Assembly: GCF_003403015.1 (NCBI RefSeq)
Contig: NZ_QURL01000001.1
Coordinates: 186,001-250,000 of the forward strand
Length of the DNA: 64,000 bases
Direction of reading: 5' to 3'
DNA from: Fulvimarina endophytica
GTDB taxonomy: Bacteria; Pseudomonadota; Alphaproteobacteria; Rhizobiales; Rhizobiaceae
The stretch's first letter is position 1. Each line of letters starts with the position of its first letter. Under the pieces are notes generated by a model that had not been told where the DNA came from, did not search any database, and was given only the letters and a program-made list of their open reading frames with translations. The translations under genes and the position numbers were made by a program. Shown here piece after piece: positions 49,387 through 63,283 of this stretch.

Positions 49387-50466
49387 TCAGCCGTTCAAGC
49401 TGCGGCCGGCCCAGATATCCTCATAGACGCCGATCAGCGCGTCGACCTCGCCCGAGAGCGGAAAGTGCCGGCTCACATGGGCGTGCGCCGCACGTCCGCA
49501 TTCCTCCCGCATCGCTTCGTCGTCGAGGAACGGCCGCAGGCCGTCGACGATCGCGCCGATTCGGTCGCGCTCGACGAGCCTGCCCGTGCGGCCGTCGAGG
49601 ATGAGTTCGGGGAAGGCGCCGACCCTTGTCGCGACGACGGGAACGGCGCTCGCCATCGCCTCGAGGGGCGTCAGTCCGAAACCTTCCCAGCGCTGGGGCG
49701 CGACGAAGAGGTCCAGCGCCCGGTACCATGGCGCGATGGCGTCGTGTTCTCCAACGAAGAGGATGCGATCGGAAAGCCCCGCTTCCGCGACCCGTCGCTT
49801 CAGCCCGGCGAGAAACGACCTGTGTTCCTCCGTGGCGCGCCCCGCGACGATGGCGTTCCAGCCGGGCCTGCCGGGAAGGAGGGAGATCATCGCATCGACG
49901 AAAAGATCGGTGCCCTTCTGGTGCCGGATGCGCCCGAAGCAGCCGACCGTCTTCATGTCCGGGTCGAGCCCGCATTGCGTCTTCGAGGCACGCCGATCGC
50001 CGGACGGGTGGAAGCGGTCGAGATCGATGCCGTGCCGGATGACCCGGTTCGGCACCTTGAGATAGGACGCCGTGAGATCGCTCGTCGCGACCACACCGTC
50101 CATCCGTGCGATCAGATGCCGGGTCCAAGCCGTATGCTCCCGTTGCGACGCCGAGGTGAAGACGAGGCGGATCGGCATTCGCAGGACATCGCGCATCACG
50201 ATACCGGGCAGCATCTCGATGTTTCGGCGCGCATGCCAGATGCGGAACGGCTGCCCGACGGGCTTCGACCAGAAGCCGAGAAGCGAGGAAAAGGGAAGGC
50301 GGGGCACGTTTGCGGGAAGGACGTCCGGCCCCATGCTCGCGATCGAAAGCCGCCTTGCCATGATCGGCAGAAGCTGGACGATGGTCGAGGTGACGCCGGA
50401 CAGGCGTTTCTTGAAATTCGGCGCGACGACGGCGACCTGACGCACGTTCGGGCGTTCCTGGCTCAT
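49387..50466 (-). CDS. Glycosyltransferase family 4
   Basis: A 359-residue GT-B fold enzyme: an N-terminal domain starting VAVVAPNFKKRLSGVTSTIVQL and a C-terminal nucleotide-sugar domain with GCFGRIRHQKGTDLF (about 184-198) and the EX7E region (APQRWEGFGLTPLEAMASAVPVV, about 275-297). It transfers sugars during surface polysaccharide or glycolipid synthesis; the donor and acceptor are unknown. The convergent GT25 neighbour suggests a small surface-sugar locus. Ribosome-binding site before 50466 is weak. Confidence 0.88.
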   Translation of the reverse strand: MSQERPNVRQVAVVAPNFKKRLSGVTSTIVQLLPIMARRLSIASMGPDVLPANVPRLPFSSLLGFWSKPVGQPFRIWHARRNIEMLPGIVMRDVLRMPIRLVFTSASQREHTAWTRHLIARMDGVVATSDLTASYLKVPNRVIRHGIDLDRFHPSGDRRASKTQCGLDPDMKTVGCFGRIRHQKGTDLFVDAMISLLPGRPGWNAIVAGRATEEHRSFLAGLKRRVAEAGLSDRILFVGEHDAIAPWYRALDLFVAPQRWEGFGLTPLEAMASAVPVVATRVGAFPELILDGRTGRLVERDRIGAIVDGLRPFLDDEAMREECGRAAHAHVSRHFPLSGEVDALIGVYEDIWAGRSLNG

Positions 50467-50621
50467 GGGAGTGTCGATCCGTTCGGGTGCGCAGCCGCAG
50501 GCGATGAGCCGAAAGCGTGGATCACGCCTCCCGGCTCATCCCCCATGCGCGACATGCGGCCCGCTCCGGGCATCTGGACTATGCCGGGCGCGCCCATATC
50601 CCGCTTCCCTCGACGGCCGGT

Positions 50622-51095
50622 CTAGCGCCAGATGACTTCGAGGATCTCGTAGGATCTGGCGCCACCGGGGGCCGCGACCTCGACCGTATCGCCTTCCTGC
50701 TTGCCGATCAGGGCGCGCGCAATCGGCGAGGAGATCGAGATCCGGCCTTCCTTCACGTCGGCTTCCTGGTCTCCGACGATCTGGAACACGCGCTCTTCCT
50801 CGCTCTCGTCGTCGACGAGCTTCACCGTGGCGCCGAACTTGACCTTGTCGCCGGACATCTTGGCGACGTCGATCACCTCTGCGCGGGCCGTGTAGTCCTC
50901 GAGTTCGGAGATCCGGCCCTCATTGAGGCTCTGGCTCTCCTTGGCGGCATGATATTCGGCGTTCTCCGACAGATCGCCATGGGCGCGGGCCTCCGAGATC
51001 GCCTGGATGATCCGCGGCCGCTCCTCCTGCTGGCGGCGGCGCAGTTCCTCCTTCAGGGTCTCGAACCCGCGGGTCGTCATCGGGACCTTCTGCAT
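50622..51095 (-). CDS. greA: Transcription elongation factor GreA
   Basis: It rescues backtracked RNA polymerase by stimulating transcript cleavage. At 157 residues it has the N-terminal coiled coil ([17 protein letters not shown]), the acidic tip region ([20 protein letters not shown], about 34-53) and the C-terminal FKBP-like domain ([18 protein letters not shown]). Start ATG 51095 is preceded by GGAG six bases upstream; the four extra residues from a GTG at 51107 are unlikely. It lies downstream of carB on the same strand, a common rhizobial arrangement, with a 213-bp spacer. Confidence 0.96.
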   Translation of the reverse strand: MQKVPMTTRGFETLKEELRRRQQEERPRIIQAISEARAHGDLSENAEYHAAKESQSLNEGRISELEDYTARAEVIDVAKMSGDKVKFGATVKLVDDESEEERVFQIVGDQEADVKEGRISISSPIARALIGKQEGDTVEVAAPGGARSYEILEVIWR

Positions 51096-51268
51096 GCTGG
51101 TCTCCACTTTCTCAAACGGCCGGCTTTAAAAGCTTCGGCGCGTCTTCTTATCGTTCGTGCCGGTGCCGGCCGGGTTGAGCGGCAGTTCCGGGAATACAAA
51201 GAGTTGCCGGACCCGGCGATCGCAATCACCCGGCAACCGGCCATCCTGTTCGACTAGGAAAGCTCACC

Positions 51269-51292
51269 AAGGCCTTGTCCGTGAAGGGCCTT
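51269..51292 (-). terminator. Weak hairpin after carB
   Basis: AAGGCC (51269-51274) and GGCCTT (51287-51292) form a 6-bp stem 17 bases after the carB stop. It may be a terminator, but no T-run is evident and carB-greA readthrough is possible. Confidence 0.35.
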
Positions 51293-51308
51293 CGCCTGAT
51301 GCGTGTTC

Positions 51309-54740
<3,432 letters not shown>

Positions 54741-54960
54741 GGCGTCTTCCGCTTCATCGTGTCGCGCAAAAAGCCTCACCGAAGGCTTGTCGAGCGCATC
54801 GGCGGGGTCGGGCGATATCTGGTCAGGCTGAGACCGCCTTATAGGGACAAGAGCTTTGCGGGGGAAGGGGGCAGGATCAGCTTTTGCCCAGCGTCGAGAA
54901 GCACCCCTCGATAGGCCATGATCGCCCCTTGATCCGGGCCATCTCTCGCCGATCGGCCCG

Positions 54961-55248
54961 CTATTGGAAGAGGCGGATGCCCTGCTCGTCGATCAGGCGC
55001 CGGGCTTTCTGCACCGCAGCTTCGCTCGCCGCGTCCTTGGACGGGAAGACATCGGCCCGGATCAGCCGATGGCTCCGTCGTTCGCCGTCGATCTCCCGCT
55101 CGATCAGGGCCGACAGGCGGAATTGTCCGTTCTCCGGCATCGGGGAGGGGATGATGGAAAAGCCCTCATAGGCGATCGGATCTCCCGTCGCTTCGGCGGG
55201 AGCCTCCGCCTTCGAGCCGTTGCCGAACAGGCGCTTGAGAAAAGACAT
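54961..55248 (-). CDS. HlyU-family transcriptional regulator-like protein
   Basis: A 95-residue protein with the HlyU-like pattern: [11 protein letters not shown] start, [23 protein letters not shown] (about 32-54) and [23 protein letters not shown] (about 66-88). Start ATG 55248 follows AAGGGAGG; the longer reading from 55344 is not supported. The family is named after Vibrio HlyU, but most such alphaproteobacterial proteins have no proven role. It lies between rpoD and carB, same strand. Confidence 0.82.
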   Translation of the reverse strand: MSFLKRLFGNGSKAEAPAEATGDPIAYEGFSIIPSPMPENGQFRLSALIEREIDGERRSHRLIRADVFPSKDAASEAAVQKARRLIDEQGIRLFQ

Positions 55249-55389
55249 GTCGCCTCCCTTTGCGAGCAGGATGTCGTGGGGCTGAGCGGCCCTCATCCGG
55301 ACATATCGGTACCGATCGTCGTTCGACCAGTCGTCCGCCCCCAACCCTACCCGCCCGCAGGGCCGGTCGCTCTCATCGACGGAAACACG

Positions 55390-55420
55390 AAAAAGGCCGG
55401 CGACCCGAGGGTCGCCGGCC
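55390..55420 (-). terminator. Rho-independent terminator after rpoD
   Basis: On the minus strand a 12-bp perfect stem (55420-55409 with 55406-55395, GGCCGGCGACCC type) with a tight loop is followed by five T (55394-55390). It lies 27 bases after the rpoD stop. Confidence 0.95.
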
Positions 55421-55447
55421 TGGACTGAAAGAGGTGTATCAGAGGTA

Positions 55448-57451
<2,004 letters not shown>

Positions 57452-57778
57452 AGGCTTCATTCTCCGGTTTCGGGTGTCGCCACCCGCGTATTCAGTGCCG
57501 CTCCGGGGCGGCCGCCGGAGCCGCACCCTCTTGCAAGATCTATCGTGTCGTCCGAGTTCCCTCGGCGCCGTGCCGTCTGCCGATGTCCATTTCGGTGACA
57601 CGCCGTCGCGTCTAAAGGGACTTGTCCATCACGTGAGCGTTATTCGGTGGTATATGTGCGCCGAGTCGCCGATTGGCAATGATTAAAACCCGTGACTTGC
57701 CGCGAGCATGTCCGTGCGAGCCGCCCGAAGAAACTCCGCGGCCGGCTGTGGCCTGTGTGACACGGGTTTCGTCAGCAT
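57452..57778. other. 327-bp spacer between dnaG and rpoD
   Basis: No gene is convincing here. The spacer contains a CCCGTG/CACGGG pair bracketing about 65 bases just after the dnaG stop, followed by TTTT on the minus strand (candidate dnaG 3' structure), then the promoter candidate and a long rpoD leader. Confidence 0.5.
57651..57679 (-). promoter_or_regulatory. Candidate sigma-70 promoter upstream of rpoD
   Basis: On the minus strand, TTGCCA (57679-57674) and CATATA (57656-57651) are separated by 17 bases. They lie 200 bases before the rpoD start, in the spacer after dnaG. This would let rpoD be transcribed apart from dnaG. Confidence 0.4.
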
Positions 57779-59716
57779 CTACATGGTCTTGACGGCCCGG
57801 CCGGACAAGATGCCGAAGCCGTCCACCAGAGCTTCCACGGTTTCGAGCCTTTCGATCTCCGCCTTCACCGCCCTCATATGCTCGTAGGTGCCTTCCGTCG
57901 GCTCCTCTCCGAGCATCTGTTCGGCCTGCTTCAGTTCGCGAGACAACGCCTTGAAACGGTGCTGCAGGTTCAAGGCCTGGCGCAGGGCCTCCCTCGCATC
58001 GTCGGGCGCGGCGTCGGCGAGGACGGGCCACAGGCGCACCATCCGCGCCTTCGTCTCGTAGAGATCGAAGATGTCGATCGTGCCCGCCCGTTTCAATCCC
58101 TCCAGAATGAGTTCGCGGTCCTGGGGCGCGCTTTCGGCGTAGACGTCGAGAACCGATCCCCGCAGGCGTGCGAGATCGGGTGCCTCGATCTCCAGATCGG
58201 CGAAATAGTCGAAGGCCTCCTGCATCAGCGGCGGATGGTTCACGAAGCCGACGACGATGGCGATTTCGCGCAGGGACGGGGCCGGGCCGCCGGTCGGGCG
58301 CAGGAGGCTCGAGCGGGCGAGGCGCTCGGAGATCGAAGGGCGCATGCCGGCCCCGGAGGGATAGCGGCCGTCCGAGCCCTTGCCCCCGCGCCCGCCCGAA
58401 CCGCCGCCCTGCTGGCCCCGCTGCGTCGATCCGCCACCGAAGAAGGCGAACAGACGTTGGCGCATGTCCTGGCCGTAATGGCGCCGCACGCTCTCGTCGC
58501 CGATCTGGCCGGTCAGCTGCTTGAGCCGGTGTTCGAGATCCGCGCGCGCTTCCGGCGTCTCGAAGGTCGAACCGGCGGTTTCGCGCGACCAGACCATGTC
58601 GGAGAGAGGCCGCGCCTGGGACAGGACGTCCCGGAAGGCGTCCGCTCCGCCTTCCTTGACGAGATCGTCCGGGTCCTTGCCTTCCGGCAGGAGCGCAAAG
58701 CGCAGCGATCGGCCGGGCTTCAGCATTGGCAGCGCGACTTCGGCGGCGCGATGAGCCGCCTTAAGGCCAGCGCTATCGCCGTCGAAGCAAAGCAACGGTT
58801 CGGGCGCCGTGCGCCAGAGGAGCTCGATCTGGTTCTCGGTCAACGCCGTGCCGAGGGGTGCGACGGCGTGGTCGAAGCCGGCCTGGGCGAGGGCGATGAC
58901 ATCCATATAGCCCTCGACCACGAGGAGGGTCTCAGCGCTCTTGGCCGCTCGCCTTGCGGCTGCCAGATTGTAGAGCATGGTCCCCTTGTGGAAGAGATCG
59001 GTCTCCGGCGAGTTCAGATATTTCGCCTGGGCCTGGGAGGACATCGCACGCCCGCCGAATGCGACACATCGTTCGGATGCGTCGAGAATCGGAAACATGA
59101 TCCGGTCGCGGAACCGGTCGTAGGAAACGGCGATCTCCGGTCCATAGACGACGAGGCCTGCCGCCTCGATCTCGGCCTTGCCGACGCCTTTGGACGCCAG
59201 ATGCTCCTTGAGCCGGTTGCGGCTGTCCGGTGCGTAGCCGAGGCCGAACCGCTTCTGGATGGACGGATTGAGACCGCGATCCCTGAGATAGCCCCGGGCT
59301 TTCGCCCCTTCGTTGTCCTGAAGCCGCTCGCGAAAGAATTCGGCCGCGAGGCGCAATGCGTCGAGAAGCGTCGCGCGCCGTTCCTGGCGTTGCTCGGCCT
59401 GCGGATCGCGCGCCGGCATGGCAAGGCCCGCCATCCCCGCCAAACGCTCCACCGCCTCGGGAAAGCTCACGCCCTCGTTCTCGATGAGGAACTTGAAGTG
59501 ATCGCCCGATGCACCGCAGCCGAAGCAGTGATAGCGACCCTTATCGTCCTCGCAGTGGAAGGAAGGCGAATTCTCGCCATGGAACGGGCAGCAGGCCCAG
59601 TGATCCCCCTTGGCCGGTCGCGATTTGCGGCGATCCCACGTCACGCGTGGTCCTATGACTTCGGAGATCGGAACGCGGGCGCGGATATCGTCGAGAAAGG
59701 AAGGCGGAAATCGCAT
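57779..59716 (-). CDS. dnaG: DNA primase DnaG
   Basis: It synthesises RNA primers at the replication fork. At 645 residues it has the N-terminal CHC2 zinc motif (CCPFHGE ... HCFGCGASGD, about 42-69), the RNA polymerase core, the TOPRIM motifs VVEGYMDVIALAQAG (about 268) and CFDGDSAGLKAA (about 313), and a C-terminal DnaB-interacting region after a Gly/Arg-rich linker (GGSTQRGQQGGGSGGRG). Start ATG 59716. It lies upstream of rpoD on the same strand, the macromolecular-synthesis arrangement without rpsU. Confidence 0.97.
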   Translation of the reverse strand: MRFPPSFLDDIRARVPISEVIGPRVTWDRRKSRPAKGDHWACCPFHGENSPSFHCEDDKGRYHCFGCGASGDHFKFLIENEGVSFPEAVERLAGMAGLAMPARDPQAEQRQERRATLLDALRLAAEFFRERLQDNEGAKARGYLRDRGLNPSIQKRFGLGYAPDSRNRLKEHLASKGVGKAEIEAAGLVVYGPEIAVSYDRFRDRIMFPILDASERCVAFGGRAMSSQAQAKYLNSPETDLFHKGTMLYNLAAARRAAKSAETLLVVEGYMDVIALAQAGFDHAVAPLGTALTENQIELLWRTAPEPLLCFDGDSAGLKAAHRAAEVALPMLKPGRSLRFALLPEGKDPDDLVKEGGADAFRDVLSQARPLSDMVWSRETAGSTFETPEARADLEHRLKQLTGQIGDESVRRHYGQDMRQRLFAFFGGGSTQRGQQGGGSGGRGGKGSDGRYPSGAGMRPSISERLARSSLLRPTGGPAPSLREIAIVVGFVNHPPLMQEAFDYFADLEIEAPDLARLRGSVLDVYAESAPQDRELILEGLKRAGTIDIFDLYETKARMVRLWPVLADAAPDDAREALRQALNLQHRFKALSRELKQAEQMLGEEPTEGTYEHMRAVKAEIERLETVEALVDGFGILSGRAVKTM

Positions 59717-60004
59717 GATGCCTGTCTAATGCATTTCGGTGGATGGCAGGAGTCGCGGCAGCGAAATATGGTCTGCGATAAGCCTTTGGCGGACGCCTCG
59801 GTCAACGAGGCGGGCGGGGCGTTCGATGCTCGGGATCGATGTTTGACGGTGCAGAAGAGGGCCGATGTCTGCCATGCGTCGGCCGAATGATTGCGGGGAG
59901 GGGTGAATGTTGGGTCTCGAAAACCGGAGCATGGATCGGATCATCCCCGGACCAAGAGGATGTGAGCGGATGACAGGCATATACGGATCGAGGGGACCGG
60001 GTGC

Positions 60005-60379
60005 ATGCTGAAGGCGATCACCCTTATTCTCCTCTGCCAGCTGATCGGCGAGAGCCTCGTTGCGGCATCGGGCCTGCCGGTGCCGGGGCCCGTCATCGGC
60101 ATGGTGCTTCTCTTCCTCCTGTTCATGCTGCGCGGCGGCGTTCCGAAGCCTATCGCTTCCGTGGGTGACGGCCTTCTCAACAATCTCGCCGTCCTCTTCG
60201 TGCCGGCGGGCGTCGGCATCATGCAGCACACGGCGCGCTTCGGCTCCGAGGGGCTGCAACTCGGGGCGACCATCGTCCTCTCGACGTTGTTCACGATCGC
60301 GGTCACGGCGTGGGTGATGAAGGTTTTCATGACCGGGACGGCCCCTGAGGGCGAGGATGCAGCATCCGATGGCCGATGA
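60005..60379 (+). CDS. lrgA: CidA/LrgA-family holin-like protein
   Basis: A 124-residue inner-membrane protein with about four helices (ITLILLCQLIGESLVAASG, VIGMVLLFLLFML, NNLAVLFVPAGVGIMQH, IVLSTLFTIAVTAWVMKVF) and the LrgA motif LPVPGPVIGM near residue 24. In Firmicutes the pair controls murein hydrolase export and death; in Gram-negatives it is often linked to glycolate or pyruvate transport. GAGGGG precedes the ATG. The stop overlaps the lrgB start by 23 bases. Confidence 0.88.
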   Translation: MLKAITLILLCQLIGESLVAASGLPVPGPVIGMVLLFLLFMLRGGVPKPIASVGDGLLNNLAVLFVPAGVGIMQHTARFGSEGLQLGATIVLSTLFTIAVTAWVMKVFMTGTAPEGEDAASDGR

Positions 60380-61088
60380 ACTCTCCGATATCTGGGTCTA
60401 TCTCGCGGCAAGCCCGCTCCTTGCGCTGACCCTCACCCTCGTCGTCTACCAGTGCGTCCAGGCTATCTGGGACCGGATCGGCCGGCCGGCGCTTCTCAAC
60501 CCCGTCCTCGTCTCCGTCGTCCTCATCGTCGCGGTGCTGATGGCGACCGGGACGTCTTACGATACCTATTTCGAGGGCGCCCAGTTCATCCATTTCCTTC
60601 TCGGGCCGGCGACCGTCGCGCTCGCCATTCCGCTCTATCGTCAGTTCGAGCGGATCAAGGCGAACGGTCTCGCAATCGCCGCGAGCCTCGGTGTCGGGTC
60701 CCTGACGGGTATCTTCAGCGGCCTTGGATGCGCCTGGCTCTTCGGGATCGACCAGACCAGTTTCGTGTCGATCGCGCCGAAATCGGTGACCGCGCCCGTC
60801 GCCATGGGCATCGTCGATCGGATCGGCGGGCTTCCCTCGCTCACGGCCGTCATCGTGATCGTGACCGGCATCGTCGGCGCCGCTCTTGGGCCGGCTCTGC
60901 TCGACCGGATCGGCGTCAGGGCAGCGCCGGCGCGCGGCATGGGAATGGGGGTCGGATCGCACGGGATCGGAACCGCGCGGGCGCTTCAGGAAAGCGAGGC
61001 GGCGGGTGCCTTTTCAGGGCTCGCAATGGGTCTCAACGCACTGGCGACGGCCATTCTCGTGCCGGTCGTCTTCGCCGTGCTGTTCTGA
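60357..61088 (+). CDS. lrgB: LrgB/CidB-family membrane protein
   Basis: A 243-residue membrane protein with about eight helices and the LrgB signature: TPTV-like LLGPATVALAIPLYRQ (about 82-97), PKSVTAPVAMGIVDRIGG (about 141) and the glycine-rich ARGMGMGVGSHGIGTARAL (about 192-210). Start 60357 follows GAGGG five bases upstream; ATG 60369 is an alternative. Overlap with lrgA indicates coupling. The pair lies on the plus strand between the otherwise minus-strand yqeY and dnaG genes. Confidence 0.9.
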   Translation: MQHPMADELSDIWVYLAASPLLALTLTLVVYQCVQAIWDRIGRPALLNPVLVSVVLIVAVLMATGTSYDTYFEGAQFIHFLLGPATVALAIPLYRQFERIKANGLAIAASLGVGSLTGIFSGLGCAWLFGIDQTSFVSIAPKSVTAPVAMGIVDRIGGLPSLTAVIVIVTGIVGAALGPALLDRIGVRAAPARGMGMGVGSHGIGTARALQESEAAGAFSGLAMGLNALATAILVPVVFAVLF

Positions 61089-61111
61089 TTGTTGGGGAGC
61101 TTCGGAGCGAT

Positions 61112-61561
61112 CTAGCGCAGCATGCCCTTCACCACGGTCGATGCCTTGGTGAAATCCATCTGGCCCGGATAGCGCTGCTTCAGAGTGTTCATGCATCGGC
61201 CCACATCGCGCAGACCCTTGGCGTCGACGTCCTCGACCGCAGACTTACACGCCTGGTGCATGGCCGTCTCGTCGAGCTGCTTGGGCAGGAACTCGTCGAT
61301 CACACCGATCTCTTCGCGCTCCTGCTCGGCGAGCTCGAGCCGGCCGGTCTCTTCGAATTCGCGGGCGGACTCGACGCGCTGCTGGCGCATGGTGAGGAGA
61401 ATGTTGAGAATATCGGACCGATCGACCGGATCGCGTCCCGCCTCCCGGTTGGCGACATCGCGATCCTGAACGGCAGCCTTGATGAGGCGCAGGATGCAGA
61501 CACGGGTCTTGTCGCCCTTGTCCTGAGCCTTGGTCAACGCTTCGGAGATCGTTTCGCGCAT
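61112..61561 (-). CDS. yqeY: GatB/YqeY domain protein
   Basis: A 149-residue cytoplasmic protein that resembles the tail of the aspartyl/glutamyl-tRNA amidotransferase B subunit. The start ATG 61561 (MRETISEALTKAQDKGDKTR) is the canonical YqeY beginning; the frame is open to 61858. Conserved QREEIGVIDEFLPKQL-type segment (about 82-95, EREEIGVIDEFLPKQL) and the C-terminal KASTVVKGMLR region are present. Function is uncertain; it is usually between carA and dnaG in alphaproteobacteria, as it nearly is here. Confidence 0.92.
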   Translation of the reverse strand: MRETISEALTKAQDKGDKTRVCILRLIKAAVQDRDVANREAGRDPVDRSDILNILLTMRQQRVESAREFEETGRLELAEQEREEIGVIDEFLPKQLDETAMHQACKSAVEDVDAKGLRDVGRCMNTLKQRYPGQMDFTKASTVVKGMLR

Positions 61562-61956
61562 AGCGCAGGTCACTTTCGAGAGGATCGGATCGGCTGCGCC
61601 GACGGCACGCCTGATGCGACAAGACGGATGGATGTTACGACTTGGAGGGTCGAATGCAATGGCTCGGGCGCTGGCGCCCCGCATGCCCTCGTCATATGTT
61701 GCTTCAGCGCACGGGTTTCCACGGTTACCGTTAACGCGGGATCGCTGCATGCGGCGATTTTGGTGGATCGCCCGGCCTTCGATGCTTGCGATCCGTCGCG
61801 GCCGGCCTATAGAGAGGTCCGCGAAACGACGCAAGCCCATTGCGCCGCGTGTCGGCATGGGGTGCGGCCAATGGCCCGCCTCCGCTAGGGAGCCCCGGTG
61901 CCGAACCGCATGACGCAGAAACAGTGATACGGACAGCGAAAGAAGGAGACCCGACG
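61562..61956. other. 395-bp divergent region between yqeY and carA
   Basis: No gene. It contains the carA promoter candidate (61786-61813) and about 140 bases of leader. The yqeY promoter would be in the left part. No riboswitch or leader-peptide ORF with regulatory codons was recognised. Confidence 0.5.
61786..61813 (+). promoter_or_regulatory. Candidate carA promoter
   Basis: TTGCGA (61786-61791), 16 bases, then TATAGA (61808-61813), both within two mismatches of the sigma-70 consensus. It lies 143 bases before the carA ATG, implying a long 5' leader. Confidence 0.45.
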
Positions 61957-63144
61957 ATGAGCGAGGGATGGACGAAGCGCGTGCCTACCGGGCTCCTGGT
62001 CCTGGCCGATGGAACGGTCATCGAGGGTTTCGGGCTTGGCGCCGAGGGAGCGGTCGAAGGCGAGGTCTGCTTCAACACGGCTCTGACCGGCTATCAGGAG
62101 ATCCTGACGGACCCGTCCTATGCCGACCAGATCGTCACCTTCACCTTTCCGCATATCGGAAATGTCGGCGCGAACGACGAGGATCGCGAAGATTTCTCGC
62201 CCCTCGGCAATGCCGGTGCCGTCGGTGCGATCCTGCGCGCCGAAGTGACGGAGCCTTCGAACTATCGCTCGACCGGCCATCTCGATGGCTGGCTGAAGTC
62301 GCGGGGCATCGTCGCCCTGAGCGGTATCGATACCCGGGCCCTGACGGTTCTCGTGCGCGAGAAGGGCATGCCGAACGCCGTCATCGCCCATGATCGCGAA
62401 GGCCGGTTCGATGTCGAGGCGCTGAAGAAGCGGGCGGCCGAGTGGGCGGGGATCGACGGCGCGGACATCGCCCAGTTCGTCGCGACCAAGGATCAGGCGA
62501 CCTGGACGGAACGTCCTTGGGCCTGGGGCGAGGCGGCGGTCGCGGACGACGCCGTTCGCTACAGGATCGTCGCGATCGATTACGGGGCGAAGCGCAGTAT
62601 CTTCCGGCTTCTGGCAGGGCACGGCGCCGAGGTGGTCGTCGTGCCGCCGAAAACCAGCGCCGAGGACATCATCGCCATGCAGCCGGACGGCGTCTTCCTC
62701 TCCAACGGACCGGGCGATCCGGCCGCGACGGGCGTCTATGCGGTGCCGCAGATCGCCCGGCTCGTGGAGGAAGGCCTGCCCCTCTTCGGCATCTGCCTCG
62801 GCCATCAGCTTCTGGCGCTGGCGCTCGGCGGCAAGACCGCGAAAATGCATCAGGGTCATCACGGCGCGAACCATCCCGTGAAGGACTATACGACCGGCAA
62901 GGTCGAGATCGTGTCCATGAACCACGGGTTCGCGGTTGCGGCCGACAGCCTGCCCGAAGGCGTGGTCGAGACCCATCGCTCCCTGTTCGACGGCTCCAAT
63001 TGCGGGCTTCGGCTCTCGGACAAGCCGGTCTTCTCGGTCCAGCATCACCCCGAGGCATCGCCCGGCCCGCAGGACTCCCACTACCTCTTCCAGCGGTTCT
63101 TCGATCTGATCGACAGCCATAAGGCGGGTCGTCAGGCCGCTTGA
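61957..63144 (+). CDS. carA: Carbamoyl-phosphate synthase small subunit
   Basis: It hydrolyses glutamine and passes ammonia to CarB. The start ATG 61957 follows AAGGAG eight bases upstream; the frame is open to 61840. At 395 residues, the N-terminal CPSase domain (GLLVLADGTVIEGFGLG, FNTALTGYQEILTDPSY) is followed by the class I glutamine amidotransferase domain with SNGPGDP (about 249), the nucleophile in GICLGHQLLALALGG (about 277) and the histidine-glutamate pair in VQHHPEASPGP (about 364). A terminator follows. Confidence 0.97.
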   Translation: MSEGWTKRVPTGLLVLADGTVIEGFGLGAEGAVEGEVCFNTALTGYQEILTDPSYADQIVTFTFPHIGNVGANDEDREDFSPLGNAGAVGAILRAEVTEPSNYRSTGHLDGWLKSRGIVALSGIDTRALTVLVREKGMPNAVIAHDREGRFDVEALKKRAAEWAGIDGADIAQFVATKDQATWTERPWAWGEAAVADDAVRYRIVAIDYGAKRSIFRLLAGHGAEVVVVPPKTSAEDIIAMQPDGVFLSNGPGDPAATGVYAVPQIARLVEEGLPLFGICLGHQLLALALGGKTAKMHQGHHGANHPVKDYTTGKVEIVSMNHGFAVAADSLPEGVVETHRSLFDGSNCGLRLSDKPVFSVQHHPEASPGPQDSHYLFQRFFDLIDSHKAGRQAA

Positions 63145-63199
63145 ACCACGGCGTCTTCGGGCGGTCTGCAGGCGGTCGGAGCAGACATCAGACAAAACG

Positions 63200-63235
63200 A
63201 AAGGCGCGCCGGGCTGCGGCGCGCCTTTCTTATTT
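63200..63235. terminator. Bidirectional terminator between carA and the isocitrate lyase gene
   Basis: An 11-bp perfect stem (AAAGGCGCGCC at 63200-63210, GGCGCGCCTTT at 63218-63228, 7-nt loop) has CTTATTTT on the plus side and TCGTTTT on the minus side. It serves both convergent genes. Confidence 0.92.
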
Positions 63236-63283
63236 TGCGGAGGTCGGGCCAGCTCCTCGATGGCGCCGGCAGTCTTCGCCCTC

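Noticed and set aside
61726..61740. TTAC-TTAACG near 61730 as a second CtrA site
   Set aside because: The half-sites are not seven bases apart, so it does not meet the consensus.
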